NCBI GenBank assembly: GCA_004362315.1 | Contig: SNWL01000009.1 | Location: 186,001 to 250,000, forward strand | Source of the DNA: Mycobacterium sp. BK086 | GTDB lineage: Bacteria > Actinomycetota > Actinomycetes > Mycobacteriales > Mycobacteriaceae | DNA length: 64,000 nt | Direction: 5' to 3' | Shown: positions 17,124 through 25,403 of the stretch, piece after piece | How the letters are laid out: every line of letters starts with the position of its first letter | Numbering within the stretch: the first letter of the stretch is position 1 | Notes under the pieces: generated by a model | Database searches by the model: none | What the model was told of the DNA's origin: nothing | Seen by the model: the letters and a program-made list of their open reading frames with translations, nothing else | Position numbers and translations under genes: made by a program

Positions 17124-18424
17124 AGATCTCGCTGTTCTACGAATTCCCGCTGCCGCGGCCGTGGTCGGAGGACGACGAGCACCAGCTGTTTCAGCACGGT
17201 CTCGACGAGGTCGAGCTCGCCGACAAGGCCGGGTTCTCCACCGTCTGGCTCACCGAGCACCACTTCCTGGAGGAGTACTGCCACTCCACCGCGCCGGAGA
17301 TGTTCCTAGCCGCAGCCAGCCAGCGCACCAAGGACATCCGCCTCGGCTTCGGCGTGATGCACCTGCTGCCGAATATCAATCCGCCGGCGCGCATCGCCGA
17401 GCGCGTCGCCACCCTCGATCACTTGTCCAACGGTCGTGTGGAGTACGGCACCGGCGAGGGCTCCTCGGTCGCCGAGCTCGGCGGTTTCAACGTGGACCCT
17501 GCCGACAAGCGCGCCCAGTGGGAAGAGGCGCTCGAGGTGTCGATCCGGTGCATGACCGAGGAGCCGTTCACCGGGTTCAAGGGCGAGCACGTCGAGATGC
17601 CGGCCCGCAACGTGGTTCCCAAGCCGCTGCAGAAGCCGCACCCGCCGGTGTGGGTGGCCTGCACCCGCCCGTCGTCGGTCGAGATGGCCGCTCAGAAAGC
17701 CATCGGCGCACTGAGCTTCGCCTACACCGGCCCGGAGGCGCTCAAGGAGCGGGTTGACGGCTACTACCGTGACTTCGCGGAGCAGGGCGCGCCGATCACC
17801 CCGGCGATCAACCCCAACATCCTGGCCATCGGCGGCGACCTGTCGATGATGGTGGCCAAGTCCGACGAGGAAGCCCTGGCGAAGATCGGGATCGGCGGCG
17901 GCTTCTTCTCGTTCGGCATCATGCACTACTACCTGACCGGCATGCACACCCCGGGCCGGACCAAGGTCTGGGAGCGCTACGAGGAGGCCGTCAAGGAGGA
18001 CCCGACCCTGGCCTACGGCCCGGGCCGTGGTGCCATCGGTTCGCCCGAGACCGTGCGCGAATTCCTGCGGGGCTATGAGGCCAGCGGCGTCGACGAGATC
18101 ATCCTGCTGCTCAACCCACGCAGTCACGAGGGCACGATGGAGTCCATCGAGATCATGGGCAAGGAGATCCTGCCCGAGTTCATCGAACGGGACGCCAAGG
18201 CCGTGGCCGACAAGGCCAAGCGGCTGGAGCCGGTGATCGAGAAGGTCGAGGCGCGCCGACGGCCCTCGGAGGCACCGATGTTCGATGAAACCTACTCCTT
18301 CGGCGGATTGCCGACCGGTCGCAACAAGTTCACCGCCGGTGAGATTCCCGAGGCGATGGCCGAGATCAACGAGGGACGGGTCAAGGCCGCGCAGTTGGAG
18401 AAGGAGAAGCGGGAAGCCAAGTAA
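17120..18424 (+). CDS. LLM class flavin-dependent oxidoreductase
   Basis: A 434-residue luciferase-like protein, longer than the common 330-380. The N-terminus [15 protein letters not shown] and LTEHHFLEEYCHS, then LDHLSNGRVEYGTGEGSSVAELGGF, are typical of the group with bacterial-luciferase-like FMN use. The C-terminal extension from about residue 350 is charged and helical (KEKREAK end). It probably acts as a monooxygenase or reductase in the operon; Baeyer-Villiger-type insertion next to a ring ketone is one possibility. Its ATG overlaps the upstream stop, and two bases separate it from the SDR gene. Confidence 0.86.
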   Translation: MKISLFYEFPLPRPWSEDDEHQLFQHGLDEVELADKAGFSTVWLTEHHFLEEYCHSTAPEMFLAAASQRTKDIRLGFGVMHLLPNINPPARIAERVATLDHLSNGRVEYGTGEGSSVAELGGFNVDPADKRAQWEEALEVSIRCMTEEPFTGFKGEHVEMPARNVVPKPLQKPHPPVWVACTRPSSVEMAAQKAIGALSFAYTGPEALKERVDGYYRDFAEQGAPITPAINPNILAIGGDLSMMVAKSDEEALAKIGIGGGFFSFGIMHYYLTGMHTPGRTKVWERYEEAVKEDPTLAYGPGRGAIGSPETVREFLRGYEASGVDEIILLLNPRSHEGTMESIEIMGKEILPEFIERDAKAVADKAKRLEPVIEKVEARRRPSEAPMFDETYSFGGLPTGRNKFTAGEIPEAMAEINEGRVKAAQLEKEKREAK

Positions 18425-18426
18425 AC

Positions 18427-19248
18427 GTGGCTCACATCGACGATCTGCTGCGCTATGACGGCCGCCGGGTGGTGGTCACCGGCTGCGCGTCGGGAATCGG
18501 CGCACAGCTGTGCGGTCAGCTCACCGATCTGGGAGCCGAGGTGGTCGGCCTCGACGTGCGACCCCCGGCGCCCGGCGCGGTCGAGCTGAGCGAATTCGTC
18601 GAAGTCGATCTGGCTGACAGCGATTCCATCGATCGAGCCGCGGCCGCGGTGAGCGGCCCGATCGATGCGCTGTTCAGCGTCGCCGGGGTGTCGTCGGGGA
18701 TCGGGAACCCGTTGCTGGTCGTCACGATCAACTTCCTTGGCGCCCGGCACCTCACCGAGGCGTTGCTGCCCAAGCTGGGCCCTGGCTCCTCGATCAATCT
18801 CGTCTCGTCGCTGGCCGCGCAGCACTACCGTGAGAACCTGCCGCAGGCGGCCGGTCTGCTGGCGACGGGTTCGATGGCCGAGGGCATCGCATGGTGCCAC
18901 GACCATCCCGACGCATTGGCCGACGGCGGCTACCGGTTGTCCAAGGAGGCGATCATCGGTTACACGGTGAAGGGCGCCGTCCCGTTGGGGGCCAAGGGCA
19001 TCCGGATCAACTGCACCGGGCCCGGCGTGACCGAGACCCCGATCCTCGATCAGCTGCGGTCGGCCTACGGACAGGGTCTGCTCGACGACATCCCCAAACC
19101 GCTGGGGCGGGTGTCGAACCCGGCCGAGCAGGCTGCGGTGTTGGTGTTCCTGGGCAGCGGGGCCGCGGGTTACATCACCGGACAGGTGATCTGGGCCGAC
19201 GGCGGAACCATCGCGGCGCGCCAAGCCGCCGACTACGAGAAGGGATGA
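18427..19248 (+). CDS. Short-chain dehydrogenase/reductase
   Basis: A 273-residue classical SDR. VVVTGCASGIGAQLCG is the cofactor loop, the aspartate after it (GLDVRPP) favours NAD over NADP, and the active-site Tyr-Lys is in GYRLSKEAI after SLVSSLAAQHY. The layout, with a long insertion before YxxxK, resembles coniferyl-alcohol/hydroxysteroid dehydrogenase-like SDRs. It likely interconverts a hydroxyl and ketone on a ring intermediate of this operon. The start is GTG 18427; the stop overlaps the cyclase gene (ATGA at 19245). Confidence 0.88.
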   Translation: MAHIDDLLRYDGRRVVVTGCASGIGAQLCGQLTDLGAEVVGLDVRPPAPGAVELSEFVEVDLADSDSIDRAAAAVSGPIDALFSVAGVSSGIGNPLLVVTINFLGARHLTEALLPKLGPGSSINLVSSLAAQHYRENLPQAAGLLATGSMAEGIAWCHDHPDALADGGYRLSKEAIIGYTVKGAVPLGAKGIRINCTGPGVTETPILDQLRSAYGQGLLDDIPKPLGRVSNPAEQAAVLVFLGSGAAGYITGQVIWADGGTIAARQAADYEKG

Positions 19249-20243
19249 CCAGCGTGGCCGATATGAGCGACTTTCGTCGGGTCGCCGACGACGTCCGCAA
19301 CTGGGGCCGATGGGGAGACGCCGACGAACTCGGCACGCTGAACTTCATCACGCCCGAGAAGATCGCGCAGGCGGCGTCAACGGTGCAGCACGGCAAGGTG
19401 TTTCCGCTCGGCGTCGACTTCGGCTCGTCAGGTCCGCAGGGAGCGTTCCAGTACCGGCAGAACCCCACCCACGTGATGACGATCGACGGCGGCGACGCCA
19501 AGACGCTGATGGAGTACGGGCCCAAGTGGCTGCAGAACCCGTCAGCCGTGCAGCTGAGTGGCTACAGCACGGCCGGGCCGATGCGCTTCAACGACGACAT
19601 GATCATCATGCCGCTGCAGGCCGCCACCCAATGGGATGCGCTGTCGCACGTCTACTACGAGGACAAGCTGTACAACGGTTTTCCCTCGGACTCGGTGTCC
19701 AGCCTGGGGGCCTACTACTTGGGCATCGACAAGGTCGACAGCAAGGGCATCACCTCTCGCGGAGTACTGCTGGACATCGTCAAGCTGCGCGGGGTGCAGA
19801 CGTATTGCGAGCTCGGTGAGCCGATCACCCCGGCCGAACTCGACGAGGCGGCCAGGACGCAGGGTGTGAGCATCGAGTCCGGCGATATCGTGCTGGTCCG
19901 AACCGGCTGGTGGGCACGCTTTTTGGAGACGGGTGACGGGGCAGAGCCGGGTGCCGGCTTGGACTGGACGTGTGCGTCGTGGCTGGCCGACCATCAGGTG
20001 GCTGCCGTTGCGGCCGACAACCTGATGGTGGAGAACCCGGTGTCGGCGGTCGACGGCGCGATCCTGCCGATGCACATGCTGTGCCTTCGCGATATGGGGC
20101 TGATGCTGGGTGAGTACTGGAATCTCACCGAGTTGGCCGCGGACTGCGCGGCCGACGGACGTTACGAATTTCAGCTCGTCGCACCGCCTTTGAGCGTCAC
20201 CGGTGCGGTTGGCTCGCCAGTCAACCCGATCGCGATCAAGTGA
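19245..20243 (+). CDS. Cyclase-family (kynurenine formamidase-like) metal hydrolase
   Basis: A 332-residue member of the cyclase superfamily, which includes kynurenine formamidases and other hydrolases that open lactone, amide or C-C bonds. The core metal motif appears as TQWDALSHVYY, where the family's usual His-x-Asp is Gln-x-Asp; C-terminal residues TGWWARF and VAADNLMVENP are also typical of this branch. Here it may hydrolyse a lactone or cyclic diketone made by the preceding oxidoreductases. The start is the ATG overlapping the SDR stop. Long open sequence upstream in frame lies within the SDR gene. Confidence 0.82.
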   Translation: MTSVADMSDFRRVADDVRNWGRWGDADELGTLNFITPEKIAQAASTVQHGKVFPLGVDFGSSGPQGAFQYRQNPTHVMTIDGGDAKTLMEYGPKWLQNPSAVQLSGYSTAGPMRFNDDMIIMPLQAATQWDALSHVYYEDKLYNGFPSDSVSSLGAYYLGIDKVDSKGITSRGVLLDIVKLRGVQTYCELGEPITPAELDEAARTQGVSIESGDIVLVRTGWWARFLETGDGAEPGAGLDWTCASWLADHQVAAVAADNLMVENPVSAVDGAILPMHMLCLRDMGLMLGEYWNLTELAADCAADGRYEFQLVAPPLSVTGAVGSPVNPIAIK

Positions 20244-21067
20244 GCGCCCAGCACCGGACGCTTGTCGTCGACGGACTGGCCACCCACTTCCTTGAGGCGG
20301 GCGAAGGCGACCCCGTCGTGTTGCTGCATGGTGGTGAATTCGGGGTCAGCGCCGAAATCGGCTGGGAAAAGCTGATTCCCCTGCTCGCGCAACGCTATCG
20401 GGTGCTGGCCCCGGACATGCTGGGCTTCGGCGACTCGGCCAAGGTGGTCGACTTCACCGACGGACGCGGCATGCGGATCCGACACATCGCCCGGTTCTGT
20501 GCGCTGCTCGGCATCGACTCGGCGCATTTCGTCGGCAACTCGATGGGCGCCATAAACCTGTTGGTGGACCTGACGTCGCCGGCCCCGGTGTTGCCGGTGC
20601 GCAGCGCCGTCACGATCTGCGGTGGCGGCGACATCCAGAAGAACCGGCACACCACGGCCCTGTATGAGTACGACGCCTCCTTCGAGGCGATGCGGGCCAT
20701 TGTCGAGGCACTGTTCTTCGATCCGTCCTATCCCGCCGACGAGGACTATGTGCGACGGCGTTACGAGTCGAGCATCGCACCGGGGGCGTGGGAGTCATTG
20801 GCGGCGGCGCGTTTTCGCAGGCCCGGCCTGGACGCGCCGGCGACCCCGTCGAGCAAGCGCGCATATGAGCGCATCGACGTCCCGGTCCTGGTGGTCGAGG
20901 GCGCAGGGGACAAGCTGCTGCCGGCCGGCTGGGCCGCCGAGATCGCCGGGCAGATCACCGGGGGGCAGTCGGTGGTCGTCCACGACGCCGGGCACTGCCC
21001 GCAGATCGAGCAGCCCGACGCACTGGCCGAGGTGCTGCTGGGGTTCTTCGCCGAACAGGCCGGCTGA
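20240..21067 (+). CDS. Alpha/beta hydrolase
   Basis: A 275-residue soluble alpha/beta hydrolase. HGGEFGVSAEIGWEKLI is the oxyanion region, GNSMGAI holds the nucleophile Ser, a D is in VEGAGDKLLP, and the histidine is in DAGHCPQIEQP. It is close in type to the meta-cleavage product hydrolases, so the operon may contain two C-C or ester hydrolases (with 11989), suggesting two successive cleavage steps. The start GTG overlaps the cyclase stop (GTGA). It ends the operon; the next 346 bases have no gene. Confidence 0.85.
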   Translation: MSAQHRTLVVDGLATHFLEAGEGDPVVLLHGGEFGVSAEIGWEKLIPLLAQRYRVLAPDMLGFGDSAKVVDFTDGRGMRIRHIARFCALLGIDSAHFVGNSMGAINLLVDLTSPAPVLPVRSAVTICGGGDIQKNRHTTALYEYDASFEAMRAIVEALFFDPSYPADEDYVRRRYESSIAPGAWESLAAARFRRPGLDAPATPSSKRAYERIDVPVLVVEGAGDKLLPAGWAAEIAGQITGGQSVVVHDAGHCPQIEQPDALAEVLLGFFAEQAG

Positions 21068-21413
21068 CACCGGCGTCATCTCCCGGATGACGACGCCACA
21101 GGACTCTGACCTGGGATATCTTGTTGTCTTGGCTGGGTTGTGGGGCCCAGCTGAGCATCGTGGTTCGCCGCGATGGCCGTCAGCCACCACATCGAAGCCC
21201 AAAGCGGTTGCAGCATCAAGAGGTTCGTCGCGAACGCCCGCCGCCACCGCGTCGTGACCCGACGACCTTCGAGCCGCCCTCATCAAAATCCGCACCGACA
21301 GTGCGCACTAAATTGACCGAAGTCGAGAAATTGACCCAGCTCGGGTGTTTTCTGTTGCCAGCGAGGTTGTTTTCGGGGTGGAGACATCCCTCGCCGAGAA
21401 GGCGGTGCGAGAT
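21068..21413. other. Gene-poor intergenic stretch
   Basis: These 346 bases hold no gene I can support. A 56-codon open frame near 21087-21257 has a low-complexity, composition-driven sequence and no clear start signal. Two TTGACC hexamers at 21313 and 21331 could be -35 elements for the secreted hydrolase, but no good -10 follows at normal spacing. Confidence 0.5.
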
Positions 21414-23114
21414 ATGAGTCGATTCGCTGGTCTGGCCATCACGCTGGGTGTCGGGGCGGCTGTCGTTTCCGGGCAAGGGCTCGCGCGAGCCGAACCGTCA
21501 GGTACGTCGTCTGATCCCTCGTCGGGAACCTCGACATCCACTGGCGCGCAGACATCGCCACACGCTCCGAGCAGAGCCGCAAGGACCGCCCATTCCCGTG
21601 GCAGCTCCACGCCGTCGAGCGCCCCCTCCACTGCTGAGCCAACGACAGCGAAGGACCGGACCTCGCCGGATTCTCCTGCGACGGCGTCCCTGCTTCAACC
21701 CAGCGGCAAAGCGCATTCCGGCACCAACATCAGGACGCCTTCGACGCGGAACTCGACAATGACGTCGGCCGCTCGGGTGAGTGAGTCGACGGCTGTGCAG
21801 CAAGTGCACATGCCCAGCGTTGCATTGTCACCGCTGACGGCGACGATCAGTGATGTTTCCCTCGCGAGCGTTTCGGCGGCGGCACCGACCGCACAGAGCA
21901 CGAACACGGCGCAGGCCCCTGGAGTGGCCGCTCACGCCAGGCCTGTCGAGGTGATAGCCGGTGTGGTGTCGAATGTGCTCAGTAGTTTGCTCCATCTGGT
22001 TTCCGGCAGGGCGCCCGAAACGCCACTCGGCGCGCCGGCTGCGTGGTCGCTGTTGGCGTTCGCGCGCCGCGAGTTCGAGACTGCGCTGACCCCGACCCAG
22101 ACAATGGTTACCGACACCCCGGTCGCGGGGCTTCAGGCGCAGGCGGTGGCGAATTCGCTGACCTACACACCGCCCCCGACGATCATCGACCAGTTGACGC
22201 TCGCGAGCCTGCGCCTGGTGCGTGACGTCACCGGCTTCTTGGGGATCCCCTGGGTCGCCGTCTTCTCGCAGTTGATCACCAGCGCGGATCCGCCGTTCTT
22301 CCTGACGGGGGGATTGCACGCACACAAGACCGAGGTCGAGGTATCGCCGGGAGACGTCTGGAAGGTGTGGGAATTCGAACCGCCCAATCCGACCGGCGCC
22401 ACCGTGATCGCGATCCACGGTGGTGGGGCGGTCTACCAACCGAACATCCTGCACTGGATCGACTACACGCAGATGGCCCGGGAAACCGGGGCGACGGTGC
22501 TCGTGCCGTTGTACCCGCTCGCGTTTACCGAGGCGGGTTCCCTGCTCAATGTCACGCCCGGGATGACCGACTACATCTCGCAGGTGATCGACGACCGCGG
22601 CGCCGAGAATGTCAGCATCTACGCCGACTCGGAGGGAGCCACCTACGCGCTCGCCGCGGCCCGGGAGCTGATCCTGCGCGGTGACGACGTGCCCGCGAGC
22701 ATGGTCGTGGTGTCTGGCCAAGCCGACTATTCGACCGAGAACACCGGCGCGGGCATCGACGACCCGTTCTTCAACCAGGTCACCACCGACTACTTCACTC
22801 GCTTCCACACCTTCGACGGCATCGTCGACAAGGATCCGCGGATAAGCCCGTTGCGCATGGAGACCGAGGTCCTGCAGGCGCTGCCACCGACCACGATGTA
22901 TGTCGGGACCGAGGAGATCCTGCTACCCGCCAACCTGCTGCTGTATGAGCGCGCGGTCGACATCGGGGCGCCGATCTCGCTGGTGGTGGGCCGGGGGCAG
23001 TATCACGACTGGCCTCTCTCAGGCCTGCCGGTCAACTCGGCCGCACCGCTGGTGCGCCGCGACATCTATCGTCAGCTCGGCCTGCTGCCACACGCCGTTA
23101 ACGCCGCCAACTGA
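21414..23114 (+). CDS. Secreted alpha/beta hydrolase with Ser/Thr/Pro-rich linker
   Basis: A 566-residue exported protein. The chosen start ATG 21414 gives a clean Sec signal peptide with likely cleavage after residue 26 (GLARA); an upstream start would add 23 residues. Residues 27 to about 140 are rich in Ser, Thr, Pro and Ala, a linker or wall-spanning segment. The C-terminal half is a hormone-sensitive-lipase-like esterase: H335-G-G-G oxyanion motif, S406 in YADSEGATYA and H531 in GQYHDWPL. The nucleophile elbow reads A-D-S-E-G, so the first Gly of GxSxG is Ala. Probable lipid or ester hydrolase at the cell surface, possibly secreted lipase-like; substrate unknown. Confidence 0.75.
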   Translation: MSRFAGLAITLGVGAAVVSGQGLARAEPSGTSSDPSSGTSTSTGAQTSPHAPSRAARTAHSRGSSTPSSAPSTAEPTTAKDRTSPDSPATASLLQPSGKAHSGTNIRTPSTRNSTMTSAARVSESTAVQQVHMPSVALSPLTATISDVSLASVSAAAPTAQSTNTAQAPGVAAHARPVEVIAGVVSNVLSSLLHLVSGRAPETPLGAPAAWSLLAFARREFETALTPTQTMVTDTPVAGLQAQAVANSLTYTPPPTIIDQLTLASLRLVRDVTGFLGIPWVAVFSQLITSADPPFFLTGGLHAHKTEVEVSPGDVWKVWEFEPPNPTGATVIAIHGGGAVYQPNILHWIDYTQMARETGATVLVPLYPLAFTEAGSLLNVTPGMTDYISQVIDDRGAENVSIYADSEGATYALAAARELILRGDDVPASMVVVSGQADYSTENTGAGIDDPFFNQVTTDYFTRFHTFDGIVDKDPRISPLRMETEVLQALPPTTMYVGTEEILLPANLLLYERAVDIGAPISLVVGRGQYHDWPLSGLPVNSAAPLVRRDIYRQLGLLPHAVNAAN

Positions 23115-23147
23115 GCGGATGACTGTGTCCCGTGCCAACGCGGTGCA

Positions 23148-23220
23148 CTGCCCACCCCCCGAGATCGACGAAATGGTGCGTTCTTCTCGCACCTCCCCGG
23201 CGAAATGTCGGTGTGGGCAG
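23148..23220. terminator. Terminator-like nested inverted repeats between convergent genes
   Basis: Outer arms CTGCCCAC (23148-23155) and GTGGGCAG (23213-23220) enclose an inner hairpin GGTGCG (23175-23180) and CGCACC (23188-23193) with loop TTCTTCT. It sits between the convergent stops of the secreted hydrolase and the molybdopterin enzyme. It shares CGAAATGTCGG with the terminator at 9315. Confidence 0.5.
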
Positions 23221-23225
23221 AAGGG

Positions 23226-25403
23226 CTAGACGGGGTCGATGCGCTCGATACCCACGTAGGCCGAGCTCAACGCCGGCGTCTGGGACAGCGGGTCCACCGG
23301 CGAGCCGTCGACCAACAGATTCCGGTTGACGCCGAACGAGATTGGCTCCGCACCGCCGCGCGGGTCGAACACCCGCGATCCCCAGCCGTGGTCGACGATG
23401 ACGACGCCGGGCCTGGGCCGGTCACTGACCTCGGCGGCGAGCTCGACCTCGCCGACGGGGGAGAAGACCCGGACGCGATCGCCGTCGGTGATGCCCAGCG
23501 CGGCAGCGTCTTTCGAGTTGATCACCGCGTGGTTGTCTTTGCCCGACGGGTGCAGGCCCGGAATGTCGTTGAGCCACGAGTTCATCGAATGCCTGCGCCG
23601 GCTGTTCGCCAGCTGGAACGGCAGACCTGCGGGCGCCACGGGATACGGCTCGGCGAGCAGCTCGTGGGTGCGCGCCACGAACTCGTCGGGCGCGATGTGA
23701 ATCTTCTTGTCCTCGGTACGCAAAGCCTTGCGCAACTGCCCGAATTCGCGTTTTCCGAACACCCAGCCGTGCGGGTGCTCCATGACCGCGCGCCAGCTAA
23801 TCCCGCGGCTGGTCGCCACGATGATCCGGTCGATCCAGTGCGGACCGAACGCCACCGACGGCCGGCGGGTGAGCTTGGCGGCAGCCCGTGTCGCCTTGAC
23901 GAACCCGTTGACACCCCGCATCCCCAGGAACGGTCGCTTCATCGCCAGCGTGAGGTCCAGGAAGAACTGCCACTCCGGGCGGGCGTCACCCGGCGGATCG
24001 ACAGCGCGCCGGCCGTACTGGATGTACGGCTCGTCGTGCAGGCCACTGGTGAGCGCCAGCAGGTCGTCGCGCTCCAGCCAATGTGCCGGGGGCAGCAGCC
24101 AATCCGCATGGCGGTGGCTTTCGCGCTGGAGGAAGTCGATCACCACCAGCAGGTCGAGTTGCTGCAACGCGGCATCCAGCCGCGCACCGTCGGGTCCCGA
24201 GACGACGGGATTGCCCGCGTTGATGACCATGGCGCGGATCTGCCCGGGTCCCGGGGTGGTGATCTCGTCGGGCAATTCGTCGAGTCCGTGATGGCCGGCC
24301 ACCATCGGCCGCCCTTGCAGCCTGCTGCGGTGATCGACGGGCTTGGCCAAGGCGGCCAGCTTCAGCGCGTCGACATACCCGCGCTCGAAGCGACGGCCAC
24401 CAGGCCGGTCCATCCTGCCGGTGACGACGTTCAGCACGTGGCCGAGCCACTCGCCGATGGTTCCGGCCAGATGCAGGGACACCCCGGTTCGGGTGATCGC
24501 CATGGCGCCGGGCGCGGTGGCGAAATCCCTTGCCAAACTCTCGATATCGGCCCGGGGGAGATCGCAGCGAGCGGCCAGATCGTCGAGGTCGGCGGTCGCG
24601 ACCAGACTGCGCAACTGCGGCATGCCGACGGCCAGATCGGCGCAGTCCGCGCGATGCTCGAGACCCTCGTCGACGATCACCTTGACCATCCCGAGCAGCA
24701 GAGCCCAATCCTGCCCGGGCCGGATCGCCACATGGATGTCGGCCTTCTCTGCGGACTCGGTCCGAACTGGGTCGACGACCACGATCTTGGCGCCCTGGCG
24801 CTGCCGCGCCAGTGCCCGCTTCCAGCCGCCCGGCACTGACTCCACCCAATTCCACGCGCTGACAGCGGGATTGGCGCCGACCAGCAGGAAGTAGTCGCAG
24901 TTGTCGACGTCGGAGACGGGCACGAACAACTGCGAGCCGTACATGGCTTGGGCGACCACGTGCAGATTGTTCTGGTCCACCGACCCGACGTAATAGCGGT
25001 TCTGGCTGCCGATGGCATCGAGCCAGCCCGTCATGAACAACAGGTTCGACGACGAGAACCCCGCGGGGTTGCCGGTGTAGGTGGCGACCGCATCCGGACC
25101 GCCGGCGTCGATGACCGCCGACATCCGTGCGGCGATGTCGGCGATCGCCTCGTCCCAGGTCGCTTCGACGTACTCCTCGCCCACCCGCCGCAGCGGACGG
25201 GTGATCCGGCGCGGGTGGTCGACGAGCTGGGCGGCAGTGCGGCCCTTCGCGCAGAAGTCGGCCCAACTATGCGGATTCTCTTTGTCCGCTGATATTTTCA
25301 CCACCCGCCCCGCCTCGACGGTGACTTCCACACCGCACGAGGCAAGGCAGTACCGGCAGAACGTGTGGACGGTCTGCGGCGGAGTGGGGGTTACTTCAAG
25401 CAA
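23226..25403 (-). CDS. Molybdopterin-dependent oxidoreductase (DMSO reductase family)
   Basis: About 725 residues. The N-terminus has a [4Fe-4S] site, C16-x2-C19-x3-C23-x27-C51 (FCRYCLASCG ... FCAKGR), followed by molybdopterin-binding motifs such as YTGNPAGFSSSN, LLVGANPAVSAWNW and VVVDPVRTESAEKADIH. The C-terminal cofactor-binding domain starts near NSKDAAALGITDGDRV and ends with GVNRNLLVDGSPVDPLS. It should carry out two-electron chemistry such as hydroxylation, dehydrogenation or oxo transfer; the metal ligand was not assigned and no partner subunit is present. The start is weakly defined: TTG 25403 is the only in-frame candidate that keeps the iron-sulfur cysteines and does not run deep into the SDR gene, overlapping it by 13 bases. 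Confidence 0.84.
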   Translation of the reverse strand: MLEVTPTPPQTVHTFCRYCLASCGVEVTVEAGRVVKISADKENPHSWADFCAKGRTAAQLVDHPRRITRPLRRVGEEYVEATWDEAIADIAARMSAVIDAGGPDAVATYTGNPAGFSSSNLLFMTGWLDAIGSQNRYYVGSVDQNNLHVVAQAMYGSQLFVPVSDVDNCDYFLLVGANPAVSAWNWVESVPGGWKRALARQRQGAKIVVVDPVRTESAEKADIHVAIRPGQDWALLLGMVKVIVDEGLEHRADCADLAVGMPQLRSLVATADLDDLAARCDLPRADIESLARDFATAPGAMAITRTGVSLHLAGTIGEWLGHVLNVVTGRMDRPGGRRFERGYVDALKLAALAKPVDHRSRLQGRPMVAGHHGLDELPDEITTPGPGQIRAMVINAGNPVVSGPDGARLDAALQQLDLLVVIDFLQRESHRHADWLLPPAHWLERDDLLALTSGLHDEPYIQYGRRAVDPPGDARPEWQFFLDLTLAMKRPFLGMRGVNGFVKATRAAAKLTRRPSVAFGPHWIDRIIVATSRGISWRAVMEHPHGWVFGKREFGQLRKALRTEDKKIHIAPDEFVARTHELLAEPYPVAPAGLPFQLANSRRRHSMNSWLNDIPGLHPSGKDNHAVINSKDAAALGITDGDRVRVFSPVGEVELAAEVSDRPRPGVVIVDHGWGSRVFDPRGGAEPISFGVNRNLLVDGSPVDPLSQTPALSSAYVGIERIDPV

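Noticed and set aside
21087-21257. A 56-codon open frame beginning MTTPQDSDLGYLVVL in the gap after 21067.
   Set aside because: The second half is rich in Ser, Arg, Pro and Lys as expected of random high-GC sequence, and no ribosome-binding site precedes it.
21313-21336. Two TTGACC hexamers as a tandem promoter for the secreted hydrolase.
   Set aside because: No -10-like hexamer is found 16-19 bases after either; kept only as a remark.
23205-24839. A 544-codon plus-strand open frame opposite the molybdopterin enzyme.
   Set aside because: The minus strand has the iron-sulfur cysteines and molybdopterin motifs; the plus-strand translation is low in complexity and has no recognisable motif.
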